From Faecalibacterium sp. (GTDB taxonomy: Bacteria > Bacillota > Clostridia > Oscillospirales > Ruminococcaceae): a stretch of DNA of 23,202 bases. The DNA lies in NCBI GenBank assembly GCA_020025795.1, contig JAHHRK010000013.1:1-23202 (forward strand), written 5' to 3'. Positions within the stretch are counted from its first letter, which is position 1. Every line of letters begins with the position of its first letter. Shown here piece by piece: positions 14,005 through 21,404 of this stretch. Position numbers and translations under genes: made by a program. The notes below the pieces were generated by a model. It was not told where the DNA came from. It did not search any database and saw nothing but the letters and a program-made list of their open reading frames with translations.

Positions 14005-17000
14005 ATGGATATTTCGAAAAAAGCAGAGCAGACAGCCAAAAACAAACTTTGGCTGATGGTTGCTTTGTCCTTTGTGCTCCAGATCGTTCTGGCCGGTGTG
14101 ACCGAAAGCTACCCTTACGATGCAGGCTGCTTTGAGGCGTGGTCGATGCGTGTGGCAAGCCTTGGTCCCGGTGCATTTTACAGTCCGGATTATTTCTGCG
14201 ATTATCCGCCGGGATATATTTTGATGCTTTGGCTGCCGGGCAAACTGCTGCAGATTCTGCCGTATGGGGCGGAGCCGTTGCGGCGCATGGTGATTGCACT
14301 GTGGCCGGCGCTGGCAACTGCACTGTGCGGCCCGGTGATTTATAGCTTTGCCAGCCGACGCACCAATACGGACTGGGCATTGCGCTGCGCCGCAGCAGCA
14401 ATGTTCTGCCCGGCACTGCTGTTCAACAGCGGCGTATGGGGCCAAATTGACGGCGTTTTTGCGCTGATGATGCTGTGCTGCTTTGTCATGCTGGAAGAAA
14501 AATGCTGGCTGACCGGTGCGCTGTATTTTGGCATTGCGCTGACGATTAAACCGCAGGCCTTGCTGGCCGGACCGGCATTGGCAATTTGCTTTTTGCTGCC
14601 GATCCTGTGCGGAAAAGATCAAAAAGAGCGGCTGCAGGGCTTGAAAAACGGCGTTGTGGGTGTGCTGGTGGCACTGGCACCGGCACTTGGCTGCGGAATG
14701 TTGTTCTGGGGTGTATCCGGCGTGGTGCAGGGCCTGACAGAAAAATATTTCACCACGGCAACCAGCTACCCCTACGCAACCATCAATGCGGCCAACCTGA
14801 TTGCAGTTCTGGGCGGCGAATGGGTGCCGCAGGATCAGATGGTGTACTGGTTCAATATGCCGGTGATGCGCTGGCAGACACTGGGTACGGTGCTGCTTGT
14901 GGCGGCGACGGTCTGGACTTTTATCTGGGCCTATCAGGCATATAAGAATGGCAAGTTCAGTCCGCTGTTGACGGCGGCGGTATATGTGGTGGCTGTGTTT
15001 ACCGTCAGCCACCGGATGCACGAGCGCTATCTGGTTTTTGCCGCAGTGCTGCTGGCAGCAGCCGCAGCATACCTTGGCAGCCGCAAGCTGCTGGGGCTGA
15101 GCGGCGGTATTTCGCTGGTCAGTCTGTTCAACATGGCATTGGTGTATTGTACAGTGGGCGGCGAGGACGAGTTTTTGTCCAACACCCTGAACAGCCTGAT
15201 GCTGCGCAGCATTGGCTTGGCAGAAACGATTTTGTGTTTGCTGCTGATGCACCTTGCATGGGATCTCTGCGCACTTGAAGTGCCGATTGCGGCAAACCGC
15301 AAATTTATCAGCAGCGACGCTGCCCATAGAAATGTGAGCCAACCTTTGAAAGAAATGCCGCGCTGGACGCGCAAAGAGGCGCTTTCGCTGGCAGCACTGA
15401 CCGCTGTGACCGCCGTGGTCAGCTTTGTATATCTGGGCGATTTGACAGCACCGCAGACCTGTGTGGATACCAATGGAGGAGCTGCTGCGCAATACACCAT
15501 TCAGGTGCCGCAGCAGGCCCAGAGCGTATGGGTGTACGCCGGTATTTCCAACCACAATGACGGCACATTCACCCTGACCGATGGAGCAGGCACGGTACAG
15601 GTGGAAACACCGCTGGATCACAGCAGCACCTTCAAATGGAAACGCTTTGTTCTGAATGATGCCACAGGTCCTTATACCGCTACGGTAAAAAATGGCCAGC
15701 TTTTTGAGCTTTCTTTCCGTGACGAAGCGGATCAGCCCATTGCGATTACCGCTGACGCTGGCTGTGCGCTGGTGGATGAGCAGGCACTGGTGCCAAAAAA
15801 AATCAGCCAGCTGAACAGCTTCTATTTTGACGAAATTTATCATGCACGTACCGGCTACGAACATCTGCATAAGATGAACGTCTACGAAACCACGCATCCG
15901 CCTATGGGTAAGAACTTTATTGCAATGGGCATTGCGCTGTTTGGTATGACGGGCTTTGGCTGGCGTTTCTTTGGCACATTGTTTGGTGTGCTGATGGTGC
16001 CTGCCCTGTATGATTTTGTGCGGCGCTTGACGCGCAAGCCGCATTTTGCAGGCTTTGCCGCCACGTTGTTGGCACTGGACTTTATGCGCTTTGCGCAGAG
16101 CCGCCTGGCTACGATTGACAGCTATGTGGTGCTGTTTATTCTGCTGGGCGCAGACATGATGCTGTGGTATTGCCAGAGTGTATTGGAAAAAGGCGTGGGC
16201 AATTCGCTTTTGCCGATGGCACTGGGCGGTATTGCTTTTGGTTTTGGCTGTGCATCGAAATGGACCGGCATCTATGCAGGTGCAGGTTTGGCGATTTTGT
16301 ACTTCGGTGTACTGTGGCAGCGCAGCCGTGTTTTGCTGGAACAGCCGGATGGTAAGGCAAAGCTGAAAAAAGAGGTCGGTTTGGCCATTGCAGGCGGCGT
16401 ATTGTTCTATGTAATCGTTCCGCTGGGCATTTATCTGCTGAGCTACCTGCCGTATGTTCTGCGTGACCCCGGCTTTGGTCTGAAAGAATGGTGGGGCGCA
16501 CAGGAAAGTATGCTCTGGTATCATTCTCAGCTGGAGGCAACGCATCCGTTTGCGTCTGAGTGGTATACTTGGCTTTTGGATGCGCGACCTGTCTGGTATT
16601 ATGTGGGTTCGGAGCTGCCGGAGAATATGGCAGCCAGCATTGCAGGCTTTGTAAGCCCTGTTTTGATGGCAGTTGGCATGGTAGCATGGATGCGTCTGGC
16701 CTACCGGCAGCTGGTAGGCAAAGGCAGTGCGGAAGGCGGCTTTGTGATCGTGGTCACACTGTCGTCGATTTTGCCGTGGGTGCTGGTAAGCCGCTGCACC
16801 TTCCTGTATCACTTCTTCCCCTGTGTGCCGATGCTGGCAGCAGCGGCAGCGCTGATGCTGTCCCAGTGGGAGGACGAAGGCGAGCCGAAGAAGGCACGCC
16901 GCTGGGCGGTTGGTATTCTGGTGGCTGCACTGGTGTTGTTCATCTGGTTCTATCCGGTGCTTTCCGGTTTGCCGATTCCCAAATGGTGGGCAGCTTCGAT

Positions 17001-17037
17001 GAAGTGGATGCCCAGCTGGGGCTTTTACAGCTTATAA
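14005..17037 (+). CDS. Tandem GT-C membrane glycosyltransferase (Gpi18-like plus PMT-like)
   Basis: I use ATG 14005 because GGGGAGG (13991-13997) lies 7 bases upstream; an in-frame GTG at 13999 is too close to it. The 1010-residue protein seems to join two GT-C polyprenyl-phosphate-sugar glycosyltransferases. The first (about 15-430) has YPYDAGCFEAW, CDYPPGY (65-71), GVWGQIDG near 143-150 and HRMHERYL near 336-343, typical of Gpi18-like mannosyltransferases. A linker follows with one helix (about 458-477) and a beta-rich extracytoplasmic segment (about 490-590). The second (about 600-1010) has FYFDEIYHAR (D609/E610) and THPPMGK (630-636), typical of the PMT protein mannosyltransferase (GT39) family. 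Sugar and acceptor are unknown. Terminators on both sides make it a single-gene unit, though I see no clear promoter. Confidence 0.85.
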   Translation: MDISKKAEQTAKNKLWLMVALSFVLQIVLAGVTESYPYDAGCFEAWSMRVASLGPGAFYSPDYFCDYPPGYILMLWLPGKLLQILPYGAEPLRRMVIALWPALATALCGPVIYSFASRRTNTDWALRCAAAAMFCPALLFNSGVWGQIDGVFALMMLCCFVMLEEKCWLTGALYFGIALTIKPQALLAGPALAICFLLPILCGKDQKERLQGLKNGVVGVLVALAPALGCGMLFWGVSGVVQGLTEKYFTTATSYPYATINAANLIAVLGGEWVPQDQMVYWFNMPVMRWQTLGTVLLVAATVWTFIWAYQAYKNGKFSPLLTAAVYVVAVFTVSHRMHERYLVFAAVLLAAAAAYLGSRKLLGLSGGISLVSLFNMALVYCTVGGEDEFLSNTLNSLMLRSIGLAETILCLLLMHLAWDLCALEVPIAANRKFISSDAAHRNVSQPLKEMPRWTRKEALSLAALTAVTAVVSFVYLGDLTAPQTCVDTNGGAAAQYTIQVPQQAQSVWVYAGISNHNDGTFTLTDGAGTVQVETPLDHSSTFKWKRFVLNDATGPYTATVKNGQLFELSFRDEADQPIAITADAGCALVDEQALVPKKISQLNSFYFDEIYHARTGYEHLHKMNVYETTHPPMGKNFIAMGIALFGMTGFGWRFFGTLFGVLMVPALYDFVRRLTRKPHFAGFAATLLALDFMRFAQSRLATIDSYVVLFILLGADMMLWYCQSVLEKGVGNSLLPMALGGIAFGFGCASKWTGIYAGAGLAILYFGVLWQRSRVLLEQPDGKAKLKKEVGLAIAGGVLFYVIVPLGIYLLSYLPYVLRDPGFGLKEWWGAQESMLWYHSQLEATHPFASEWYTWLLDARPVWYYVGSELPENMAASIAGFVSPVLMAVGMVAWMRLAYRQLVGKGSAEGGFVIVVTLSSILPWVLVSRCTFLYHFFPCVPMLAAAAALMLSQWEDEGEPKKARRWAVGILVAALVLFIWFYPVLSGLPIPKWWAASMKWMPSWGFYSL

Positions 17038-17054
17038 ATAGAATAACCTGATGG

Positions 17055-17092
17055 AAAACTACCCTGCGGAAAAGCGCCGCAGGGTAGTTTTT
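17055..17092 (+). terminator. Rho-independent terminator after the glycosyltransferase gene
   Basis: AAAACTACCCTGCGG (17055-17069) pairs perfectly with CCGCAGGGTAGTTTT (17077-17091) around 7 bases, flanked by A and T runs. Confidence 0.95.
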
Positions 17093-17167
17093 GTTTGCAT
17101 AAAAGATGTCATGTTACCATAAAAATAGCAGCAGAAGAACAGAAGAAAAGAAAAATAATGAAAGTGC

Positions 17168-17196
17168 TTGACAAAGAAGATGTCGTGCGGTAGAAT
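17168..17196 (+). promoter_or_regulatory. feo operon promoter
   Basis: A consensus -35 TTGACA (17168-17173), a 17-base spacer and -10 TAGAAT (17191-17196). Transcription should start near 17203, directly before operator copy 1. Confidence 0.9.
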
Positions 17197-17206
17197 ATGG
17201 ACGTTC

Positions 17207-17230
17207 AGAGGTTAGCAGGAACTAACCTCT
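17207..17230. promoter_or_regulatory. Operator-like palindrome, feo copy 1
   Basis: Perfect 9-base arms AGAGGTTAG / CTAACCTCT around CAGGAA. The core is GTTAG-N6-CTAAC (17211-17226). It lies at the expected transcription start, where a bound repressor would block initiation. GGTTAG/CTAACC half-sites recall DtxR/IdeR-family boxes, but the half-site spacing differs. Confidence 0.75.
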
Positions 17231-17246
17231 AAATTTTAGTTGTATG

Positions 17247-17262
17247 GTTAGCGAGCGCTAAC
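17247..17262. promoter_or_regulatory. Operator-like palindrome, feo copy 2
   Basis: GTTAG-N6-CTAAC again, with the symmetry continuing inward as GTTAGCG-AG-CGCTAAC. It lies in the leader, 24 bases before the first feoA ATG region. Confidence 0.7.
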
Positions 17263-17286
17263 GTATCAAAAGGGGGGATAACGTTG

Positions 17287-17496
17287 ATGCCGATTTCGAT
17301 GGCGAAAGCCGGTGACACCGTTACCATTAAAAAAATTACGGGAAAAGATGAGGTTCGGCAGCATCTGGCAGAACTTGGCTTTGTTGTGGAAAGCCAGGTC
17401 ACGGTTGTTAGTGAAATTGCCGGAAATCTGATTCTTCAGGTGAAGGACAGCCGCGTTGCGCTGGATAAGAGCATGGCGAACCGAATCCTGTTTTAA
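17287..17496 (+). CDS. feoA: FeoA domain protein (first copy)
   Basis: FeoA is a small SH3-like cytoplasmic protein that assists the FeoB ferrous iron transporter. This 69-residue copy shows the family pattern: an opening GDTVTIKKITG, the central HLAELGFVVESQVTVVSEI, then NLILQVKDSRVALDKSMANRI. I prefer ATG 17287 (AAAGGGGGG site at 17269-17277, 9 bases away) over the in-frame TTG at 17284. A second FeoA gene starts 21 bases after its stop. The sequences of the two differ clearly, so this is not a recent duplication. Confidence 0.93.
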   Translation: MPISMAKAGDTVTIKKITGKDEVRQHLAELGFVVESQVTVVSEIAGNLILQVKDSRVALDKSMANRILF

Positions 17497-17517
17497 GAGA
17501 GAGGGGAGGATATCAAT

Positions 17518-17739
17518 ATGAAAACGCTGAAAGATGTTAAGGTAGGCGAGACCGCCGTTGTCACGAAGCTGAATGGTGCAGGTGCTGTGAAGCGCCGCAT
17601 TATGGATATGGGCATCACGAAGGGCACGGAAATTCTGGTGCGCAAAATTGCGCCGCTGGGTGACCCGATGGAACTGAATGTCCGTGGCTATGAGCTGTCT
17701 CTGCGCAAGGCAGATGCAGAGATGATCGACGTCGAGTGA
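17518..17739 (+). CDS. feoA: FeoA domain protein (second copy)
   Basis: This 73-residue FeoA has the classic features: LKDVKVGETAVVTKLNGAGAVKRRIMDMGITKGTEILVRKIAPLGDPMELNVRGYELSLRKADAEMI, in which RRIMDMGI, PLGDP and GYELSLRK are strong family marks. It is closer to the FeoA consensus than the first copy. A GAGAGGGGAGG site (17499-17509) lies 8 bases before ATG. It is followed by a 54-base gap holding a third copy of the operator-like palindrome, then feoB. Two FeoA proteins beside one FeoB is common in Clostridia; they may form a mixed complex at the FeoB G domain (inference). Confidence 0.95.
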   Translation: MKTLKDVKVGETAVVTKLNGAGAVKRRIMDMGITKGTEILVRKIAPLGDPMELNVRGYELSLRKADAEMIDVE

Positions 17740-17757
17740 GTTTAGTTTTGTCCGTTA

Positions 17758-17773
17758 GTTAGCTACGTCTAAC
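17758..17773. promoter_or_regulatory. Operator-like palindrome, feo copy 3
   Basis: GTTAG-CTACGT-CTAAC matches the GTTAG-N6-CTAAC pattern of the two upstream copies and lies in the feoA-feoB gap. A partial half-site GTTAG directly precedes it (17754-17758). No convincing promoter overlaps it, so it may act as a roadblock or control a weak internal start. Confidence 0.65.
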
Positions 17774-17793
17774 ATTTTGAGAGGAGCGTTTCA

Positions 17794-19986
17794 ATGAGCA
17801 TCAAAATTGCACTGGCAGGCAACCCGAACTGCGGTAAAACCACGCTGTTCAATGCCTTGACCGGATCGAATCAGTATGTCGGCAACTGGCCCGGCGTTAC
17901 GGTAGAAAAGAAGGAAGGCCGCCTGAAAGGCCATAAGGATGTCATCATCCAGGACTTGCCCGGTATTTACTCCCTGTCCCCCTACACGCTGGAAGAAGTG
18001 GTGGCACGCAGCTACCTGGTCAACGAAAAGCCCGATGCCATCCTGAACATCGTGGACGGCACCAACATCGAGCGTAACCTGTACCTGACCACTCAGCTGA
18101 TCGAGCTGGGTATTCCTGTCGTTGTGGCGGTCAACATGATCGACCTGGTTCGCAAGAACGGCGACAAGATCGACATTCAGAAGCTGGGCAAAGAGCTGGG
18201 CTGCGAAGTAGTCGAAATCAGTGCTTTGAAGAACGAAGGCGGCATGGCAGCTGCAGAAAAGGCAATTGCCAAGGCAGAGAGCCACGTTCACAGTGAGCTG
18301 CCCCATGTGTTTACCGGCAGCGTAGAGCACGCACTGGCTCACATTGAAGAATCCATTTCGGATAAGGTGGATACACGCAACCTGCGCTGGTATGCCATCA
18401 AGCTGTTTGAGCACGACGAAAAGGTTCTGGAAGAACTGAAGCTGTCTGCAGATCTGGTTCAGCATCTGAACGAGCACATTGCAGACTGCGAAAAAGAGCT
18501 GGATGATGATTCTGAGAGCATCATCACCAACCAGCGTTATATGTACATCAGCAAGGTTGTGGATAAAGCCGTCAAGAAGAAGGCTGCAAAGCACAGCCTG
18601 TCCGTTTCGGATAAGATCGACCGCTTCGTGACCAACCGCTGGCTGGCACTGCCGATCTTTGCAGGCGTTATGTTCCTGGTTTACGCCATTGCAATGGGCC
18701 CCTGGCCTATTTCCATCGGCCGTGTTGGTACCGACTGGGCCAATGACGTGCTGTTCGGCGAATGGGTTCCCACCTTCTTTGAAAGCATCCTGGGCGCTCT
18801 GGGCGTTTCCGGCTGGCTGCATGGCCTGATTATGGATGGCGTCGTAGCAGGCGTTGGTGCTGTTTTGGGCTTTGTGCCGCAGATTCTGGTACTGTTCCTG
18901 CTGCTGTCCATCCTGGAAGATGTGGGCTATATGGCTCGTATCGCTTTCATCATGGACCGTATCTTCCGCCGCTTTGGCCTGTCCGGTAAGAGCTTCATCC
19001 CCATGCTGGTGGCTACCGGCTGTGGCGTTCCCGGCATCATGGCTTCTCGTACCATCGAGCAGGACCGTGACCGCAAGATGACCATCATGACCACTGGCTT
19101 TATCCCCTGCAGTGCAAAGATGCCCATCATCGGCCTGTTTGCAGGCGCAATCTTCGGCAACTCTCCCTGGGTTGCAACCTCTGCATTCTTTATCGGCATC
19201 GCTGCTGTTGTTATCAGCGGTATCATGCTGAAGAAGTTCAAGGCATTTGCTGGTGAGCCTGCTCCCTTTGTTATGGAGCTGCCCGCTTACCACGCACCTT
19301 CTGCAAGCAACGTGCTGCGTGCTACTGGTGACCGCGGCTGGTCCTTCATCAAGCGTGCAGGTACCATCATCCTGCTGTCCTCTATCATCCTGTGGTTCCT
19401 GCAGGGCTATGGCTTTGTAGATGGCGTGTTCATGGCAGTTGAAGATAACAACACCTCTCTGCTGGCATCTATCGGCAATGCAATCGGCTGGATTTTTGCT
19501 CCTCTGGGCTGGGTCGGCGACATGGCTTGGAAGGCAACGGTGGCAACCTTCACCGGTCTGATTGCAAAGGAGAACGTGGTCAATACCTTCGCAACTCTGT
19601 ATCACTACACGGGCGAGCTGTCTGAGGCTGGCGATGAGATCTGGCCCATGGTGGCAGCAGACTTCGGCGCAATCACTGCTTACAGCTTCATGATCTTCCA
19701 GCTGCTGTGCGCACCCTGCTTTGCAGCAATCGGCGCAATCAAGCGCGAGATGAACAACGCAAAGTGGACCTGGTTTGCAATCGGCTATATGACTGTGTTT
19801 GCTTACGTGATCTCTTTGATCGTGTTCCAGCTGGGCGGCCTGTTCACCGGCGAAGCAACCTTCGGCGTCTGGAGCATCGTTGCCGTTGCACTGCTGGGCG
19901 GTCTGCTGTACCTGCTGTTCCGTAAGGGCTATCAGGACGAGAACGCTACTGCCAGCCTGAGCTCTGTGGAAGCAAATCAGAAGTAA
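17794..19986 (+). CDS. feoB: Ferrous iron transport protein B
   Basis: FeoB is the membrane permease for Fe(II), with an N-terminal GTP-binding domain. In this 730-residue protein G1 is GNPNCGKT (9-16), G3 is DLPG (54-57) and G4 is NMID (114-117). A helical bundle runs to about residue 270. The membrane region begins near 285 and contains the two Gate motifs, with conserved cysteines at C410 (TGCGVPGIMASRT) and C439 (IPCSAKMPI). The C-terminus is short and lacks the Cys-rich tail of some homologs; a separate small gene supplies one. A GAGAGGAG site lies 8 bases before ATG. It belongs to the feo operon; iron repression through the GTTAG-N6-CTAAC sites is likely but unproven. Confidence 0.98.
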   Translation: MSIKIALAGNPNCGKTTLFNALTGSNQYVGNWPGVTVEKKEGRLKGHKDVIIQDLPGIYSLSPYTLEEVVARSYLVNEKPDAILNIVDGTNIERNLYLTTQLIELGIPVVVAVNMIDLVRKNGDKIDIQKLGKELGCEVVEISALKNEGGMAAAEKAIAKAESHVHSELPHVFTGSVEHALAHIEESISDKVDTRNLRWYAIKLFEHDEKVLEELKLSADLVQHLNEHIADCEKELDDDSESIITNQRYMYISKVVDKAVKKKAAKHSLSVSDKIDRFVTNRWLALPIFAGVMFLVYAIAMGPWPISIGRVGTDWANDVLFGEWVPTFFESILGALGVSGWLHGLIMDGVVAGVGAVLGFVPQILVLFLLLSILEDVGYMARIAFIMDRIFRRFGLSGKSFIPMLVATGCGVPGIMASRTIEQDRDRKMTIMTTGFIPCSAKMPIIGLFAGAIFGNSPWVATSAFFIGIAAVVISGIMLKKFKAFAGEPAPFVMELPAYHAPSASNVLRATGDRGWSFIKRAGTIILLSSIILWFLQGYGFVDGVFMAVEDNNTSLLASIGNAIGWIFAPLGWVGDMAWKATVATFTGLIAKENVVNTFATLYHYTGELSEAGDEIWPMVAADFGAITAYSFMIFQLLCAPCFAAIGAIKREMNNAKWTWFAIGYMTVFAYVISLIVFQLGGLFTGEATFGVWSIVAVALLGGLLYLLFRKGYQDENATASLSSVEANQK

Positions 19987-20007
19987 TCTGAGAAAGGATT
20001 TAACCTT

Positions 20008-20145
20008 ATGATTGGAGATGTAATTGTCCTTGCGGTTTTGGCGATAGCTGTCGTATTGGCAGTTCGCTCCATCCGCAAGTCCCGCAAAAAGAGCAGCGGG
20101 TGCACAGGCGACTGTGCAAGCTGTGGCTGTGGCCACTGTAAATAA
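20008..20145 (+). CDS. FeoB-associated Cys-rich membrane protein, 45 residues
   Basis: ATG 20008, with AAAGGA at 19993-19998, opens 45 codons ending TAA at 20143-20145. One membrane helix (MIGDVIVLAVLAIAVVLAV, 1-19) is followed by a basic stretch (RSIRKSRKKSS) and a Cys-rich end with C32, C36, C39, C41 and C44 (CTGDCASCGCGHCK). This is the layout of the small FeoB-associated Cys-rich proteins found after feoB in many Firmicutes. The cysteines could bind iron or another metal beside the FeoB channel (inference). It starts 21 bases after feoB ends. Confidence 0.9.
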   Translation: MIGDVIVLAVLAIAVVLAVRSIRKSRKKSSGCTGDCASCGCGHCK

Positions 20146-20243
20146 GTTCGTATCCCGGAGTTCCTCCCCGACAGCAGATGCGTGAGGAGAAGCGCGCATT
20201 CGCTGCCACCTTCCTCCAGGGAATCCATATAGATACGGAAACA
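20146..20243 (+). other. Untranslated 3' end of the feo transcript
   Basis: These 98 bases lie between the last feo gene and its terminator. A possible hairpin pairs ATGCG (about 20177) with CGCAT (about 20196), and there are CCTCC/GGAGG-like runs. I see no credible gene; the frame opening at 20178 runs through the terminator. A processed 3'-end RNA is possible but unsupported. Confidence 0.3.
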
Positions 20244-20245
20244 CA

Positions 20246-20280
20246 AAAAATACCGGCTGCCTTGTGCAGCCGGTATTTTT
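20246..20280. terminator. Bidirectional terminator between feo operon and hrb
   Basis: AAAAATACCGGCTGC (20246-20260) and GCAGCCGGTATTTTT (20266-20280) pair perfectly around CTTGT, with A and T runs on both sides. It can end both the feo transcript and the minus-strand hrb transcript. Confidence 0.95.
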
Positions 20281-20323
20281 ATTATGAAAAATTTTCTAAG
20301 ATGCAGCGGGAAAGCGCCCGAAA

Positions 20324-20929
20324 TCAAATGGACTCGAAATCAATTGCACCATGCTTGCAGATGGGGCAGACGAAATCCGCAGGCAGCGGATCGCCTTCAT
20401 AGATATAGCCGCAGATTTTGCAGCGCCAGGCTTTTTTATCATCGGCTTTGGGCTGCGGTTTCGGCTTTACATTTGCATGATAGTAGGCATAGGTCAACGG
20501 CGTTTCGCCGCTTACCTTGAAGCCGTCGGTCACATCGGCAATAAACATCGTATGCGTGCCCAAATCGACGGTCTGCACAACCTTGCCGCTGATGACGGCG
20601 CTTACGTTCTGTGCGGGATAGAACAGGCCATTCTGGCTGTGTGCCACAGCGAGGCCAGCCAGCTTGTCAGCATCACGGCCGCTCTGGAAGCCAAACCGCT
20701 GGAACAGCGCAAACGGTGCGGTCTGATCCAGAATAGATACGTTGAACAGCCCGGTGCGCACAATCATGTCGTGGGTGTAATTTTGCTTATTTACCGTAAT
20801 GGAAATGCGGTTGGGGGTGGTGGTCACCTGCATGGCGGTATTGATGATGCAGCCGTTTTCTTTTCCGTTTTCGGCAGCAGAAAGAACGAACAAACCGTAG
20901 GTGAGCTGGTACATACAAGATTGATCCAT
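20324..20929 (-). CDS. hrb: Flavin reductase-rubredoxin fusion (high-molecular-weight rubredoxin type)
   Basis: This 201-residue protein joins a flavin reductase-like FMN-binding domain (about 5-150; YGLFVLSA, NTAMQVTTTPNRISITVNKQNYTH) to a C-terminal rubredoxin (about 167-201). The rubredoxin has iron ligands C170-x2-C173 and C188-x2-C191 in WRCKICGYIYEGD and DFVCPICK. A Pro/Lys linker (KPKPQPKADDKK) joins them. The same layout is known from Hrb of Moorella, which passes electrons from NAD(P)H to A-type flavoproteins that remove oxygen or nitric oxide. A similar oxygen or NO defence role is inferred here; no such flavoprotein is in the window. AGGAGG lies 7 bases before ATG, which fixes the start. 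Confidence 0.92.
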   Translation of the reverse strand: MDQSCMYQLTYGLFVLSAAENGKENGCIINTAMQVTTTPNRISITVNKQNYTHDMIVRTGLFNVSILDQTAPFALFQRFGFQSGRDADKLAGLAVAHSQNGLFYPAQNVSAVISGKVVQTVDLGTHTMFIADVTDGFKVSGETPLTYAYYHANVKPKPQPKADDKKAWRCKICGYIYEGDPLPADFVCPICKHGAIDFESI

Positions 20930-20977
20930 AATAGCCTCCTGTTTTTATAAATAGGAATAGTTATCACTTGTGATTTG

Positions 20978-21006
20978 AATATACTGTTTTTCAGAACAAA
21001 AGTCAA
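20978..21006 (-). promoter_or_regulatory. hrb promoter
   Basis: On the minus strand, -35 TTGACT (21006-21001) and -10 TATATT (20983-20978) are spaced 17 bases. A short inverted repeat ATCAC-TT-GTGAT (20963-20974) lies at the expected transcription start and could be an operator. Confidence 0.8.
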
Positions 21007-21034
21007 CACTATTATAGACAAAAAATATCTGGAT

Positions 21035-21051
21035 TTTTCGTAGTACGAAAA
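21035..21051. repeat. 17-base palindrome upstream of hrb
   Basis: TTTTCGTA (21035-21042) and TACGAAAA (21044-21051) are perfect arms around one G. It lies 29 bases upstream of the hrb -35, in the gap between hrb and tatA, and looks like a dimeric protein binding site. The binding protein is unknown. Confidence 0.6.
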
Positions 21052-21060
21052 GAAACATAT

Positions 21061-21108
21061 AAAAATACCCCACTCTGCCGACAAGTGCCGATAGAGTGGG
21101 GTGTTTTT
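21061..21108. terminator. Terminator after tatA
   Basis: ACCCCACTCT (21067-21076) pairs with AGAGTGGGGT (21093-21102) around 16 bases, flanked by AAAAAT and GTTTTT. It is placed to end the minus-strand tatA transcript and looks usable in either direction. Confidence 0.88.
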
Positions 21109-21126
21109 GTAAAATGAAATGTTGCT

Positions 21127-21303
21127 TTACTCTTTTACGGATTTGGTGGTGCTTGTTTCGTCCTCATCGTCATCATCCATAGATTTACGGATTTTGGCAA
21201 CACCTTTCTTGCAGAGCTTCATCAGTTTCGGAATCTGCTTGGGTCCAAAGATAATGATAACAACGAGCAGAATCAGAAAAAGCTCGGATGTACCAAGACG
21301 CAT
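21127..21303 (-). CDS. tatA: TatA/TatE family twin-arginine translocase subunit, 58 residues
   Basis: The minus-strand ATG at 21303 opens 58 codons ending TAA at 21127. The product has a short N-terminal membrane helix (SELFLILLVVIIIFGP), then the hallmark FGPKQIPKL hinge, an amphipathic helix (MKLCKKGVAKIRKSM) and an acidic DDDDEDE tail. This is the TatA pattern: many copies form the variable pore that exports folded proteins with twin-arginine signals. AGGAGG lies 11 bases before ATG. No tatC lies in the window, so if the system works TatC must be encoded elsewhere. The protein is short even for TatA. No clear promoter is visible in the 101-base gap before it, so readthrough from ogt is possible. 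Confidence 0.9.
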   Translation of the reverse strand: MRLGTSELFLILLVVIIIFGPKQIPKLMKLCKKGVAKIRKSMDDDDEDETSTTKSVKE

Positions 21304-21404
21304 AGCAATAGATGCCTCCTATATTTATTTTCACACAAGAGCATATCACAGGGGCATGAACAATATTTTAAGCTTTTGAAAACGATTCAAGCGGATTAGC
21401 AGAT

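Noticed and set aside
13948..16812. 954-residue open frame on the minus strand
   Set aside because: It lies antisense to the double GT-C glycosyltransferase gene, is rich in His/Gln/Cys as expected for a shadow of a GC-biased coding strand, and shows no domain.
17791..20244. 817-residue open frame on the minus strand
   Set aside because: Antisense to feoB, which has complete G and Gate motifs; the shadow has no recognisable motif.
20178..20402. 74-residue plus-strand frame with a GAGGAG-like sequence nearby
   Set aside because: It reads through the strong bidirectional terminator at 20246-20280 and into the end of hrb, and has no protein-like features.
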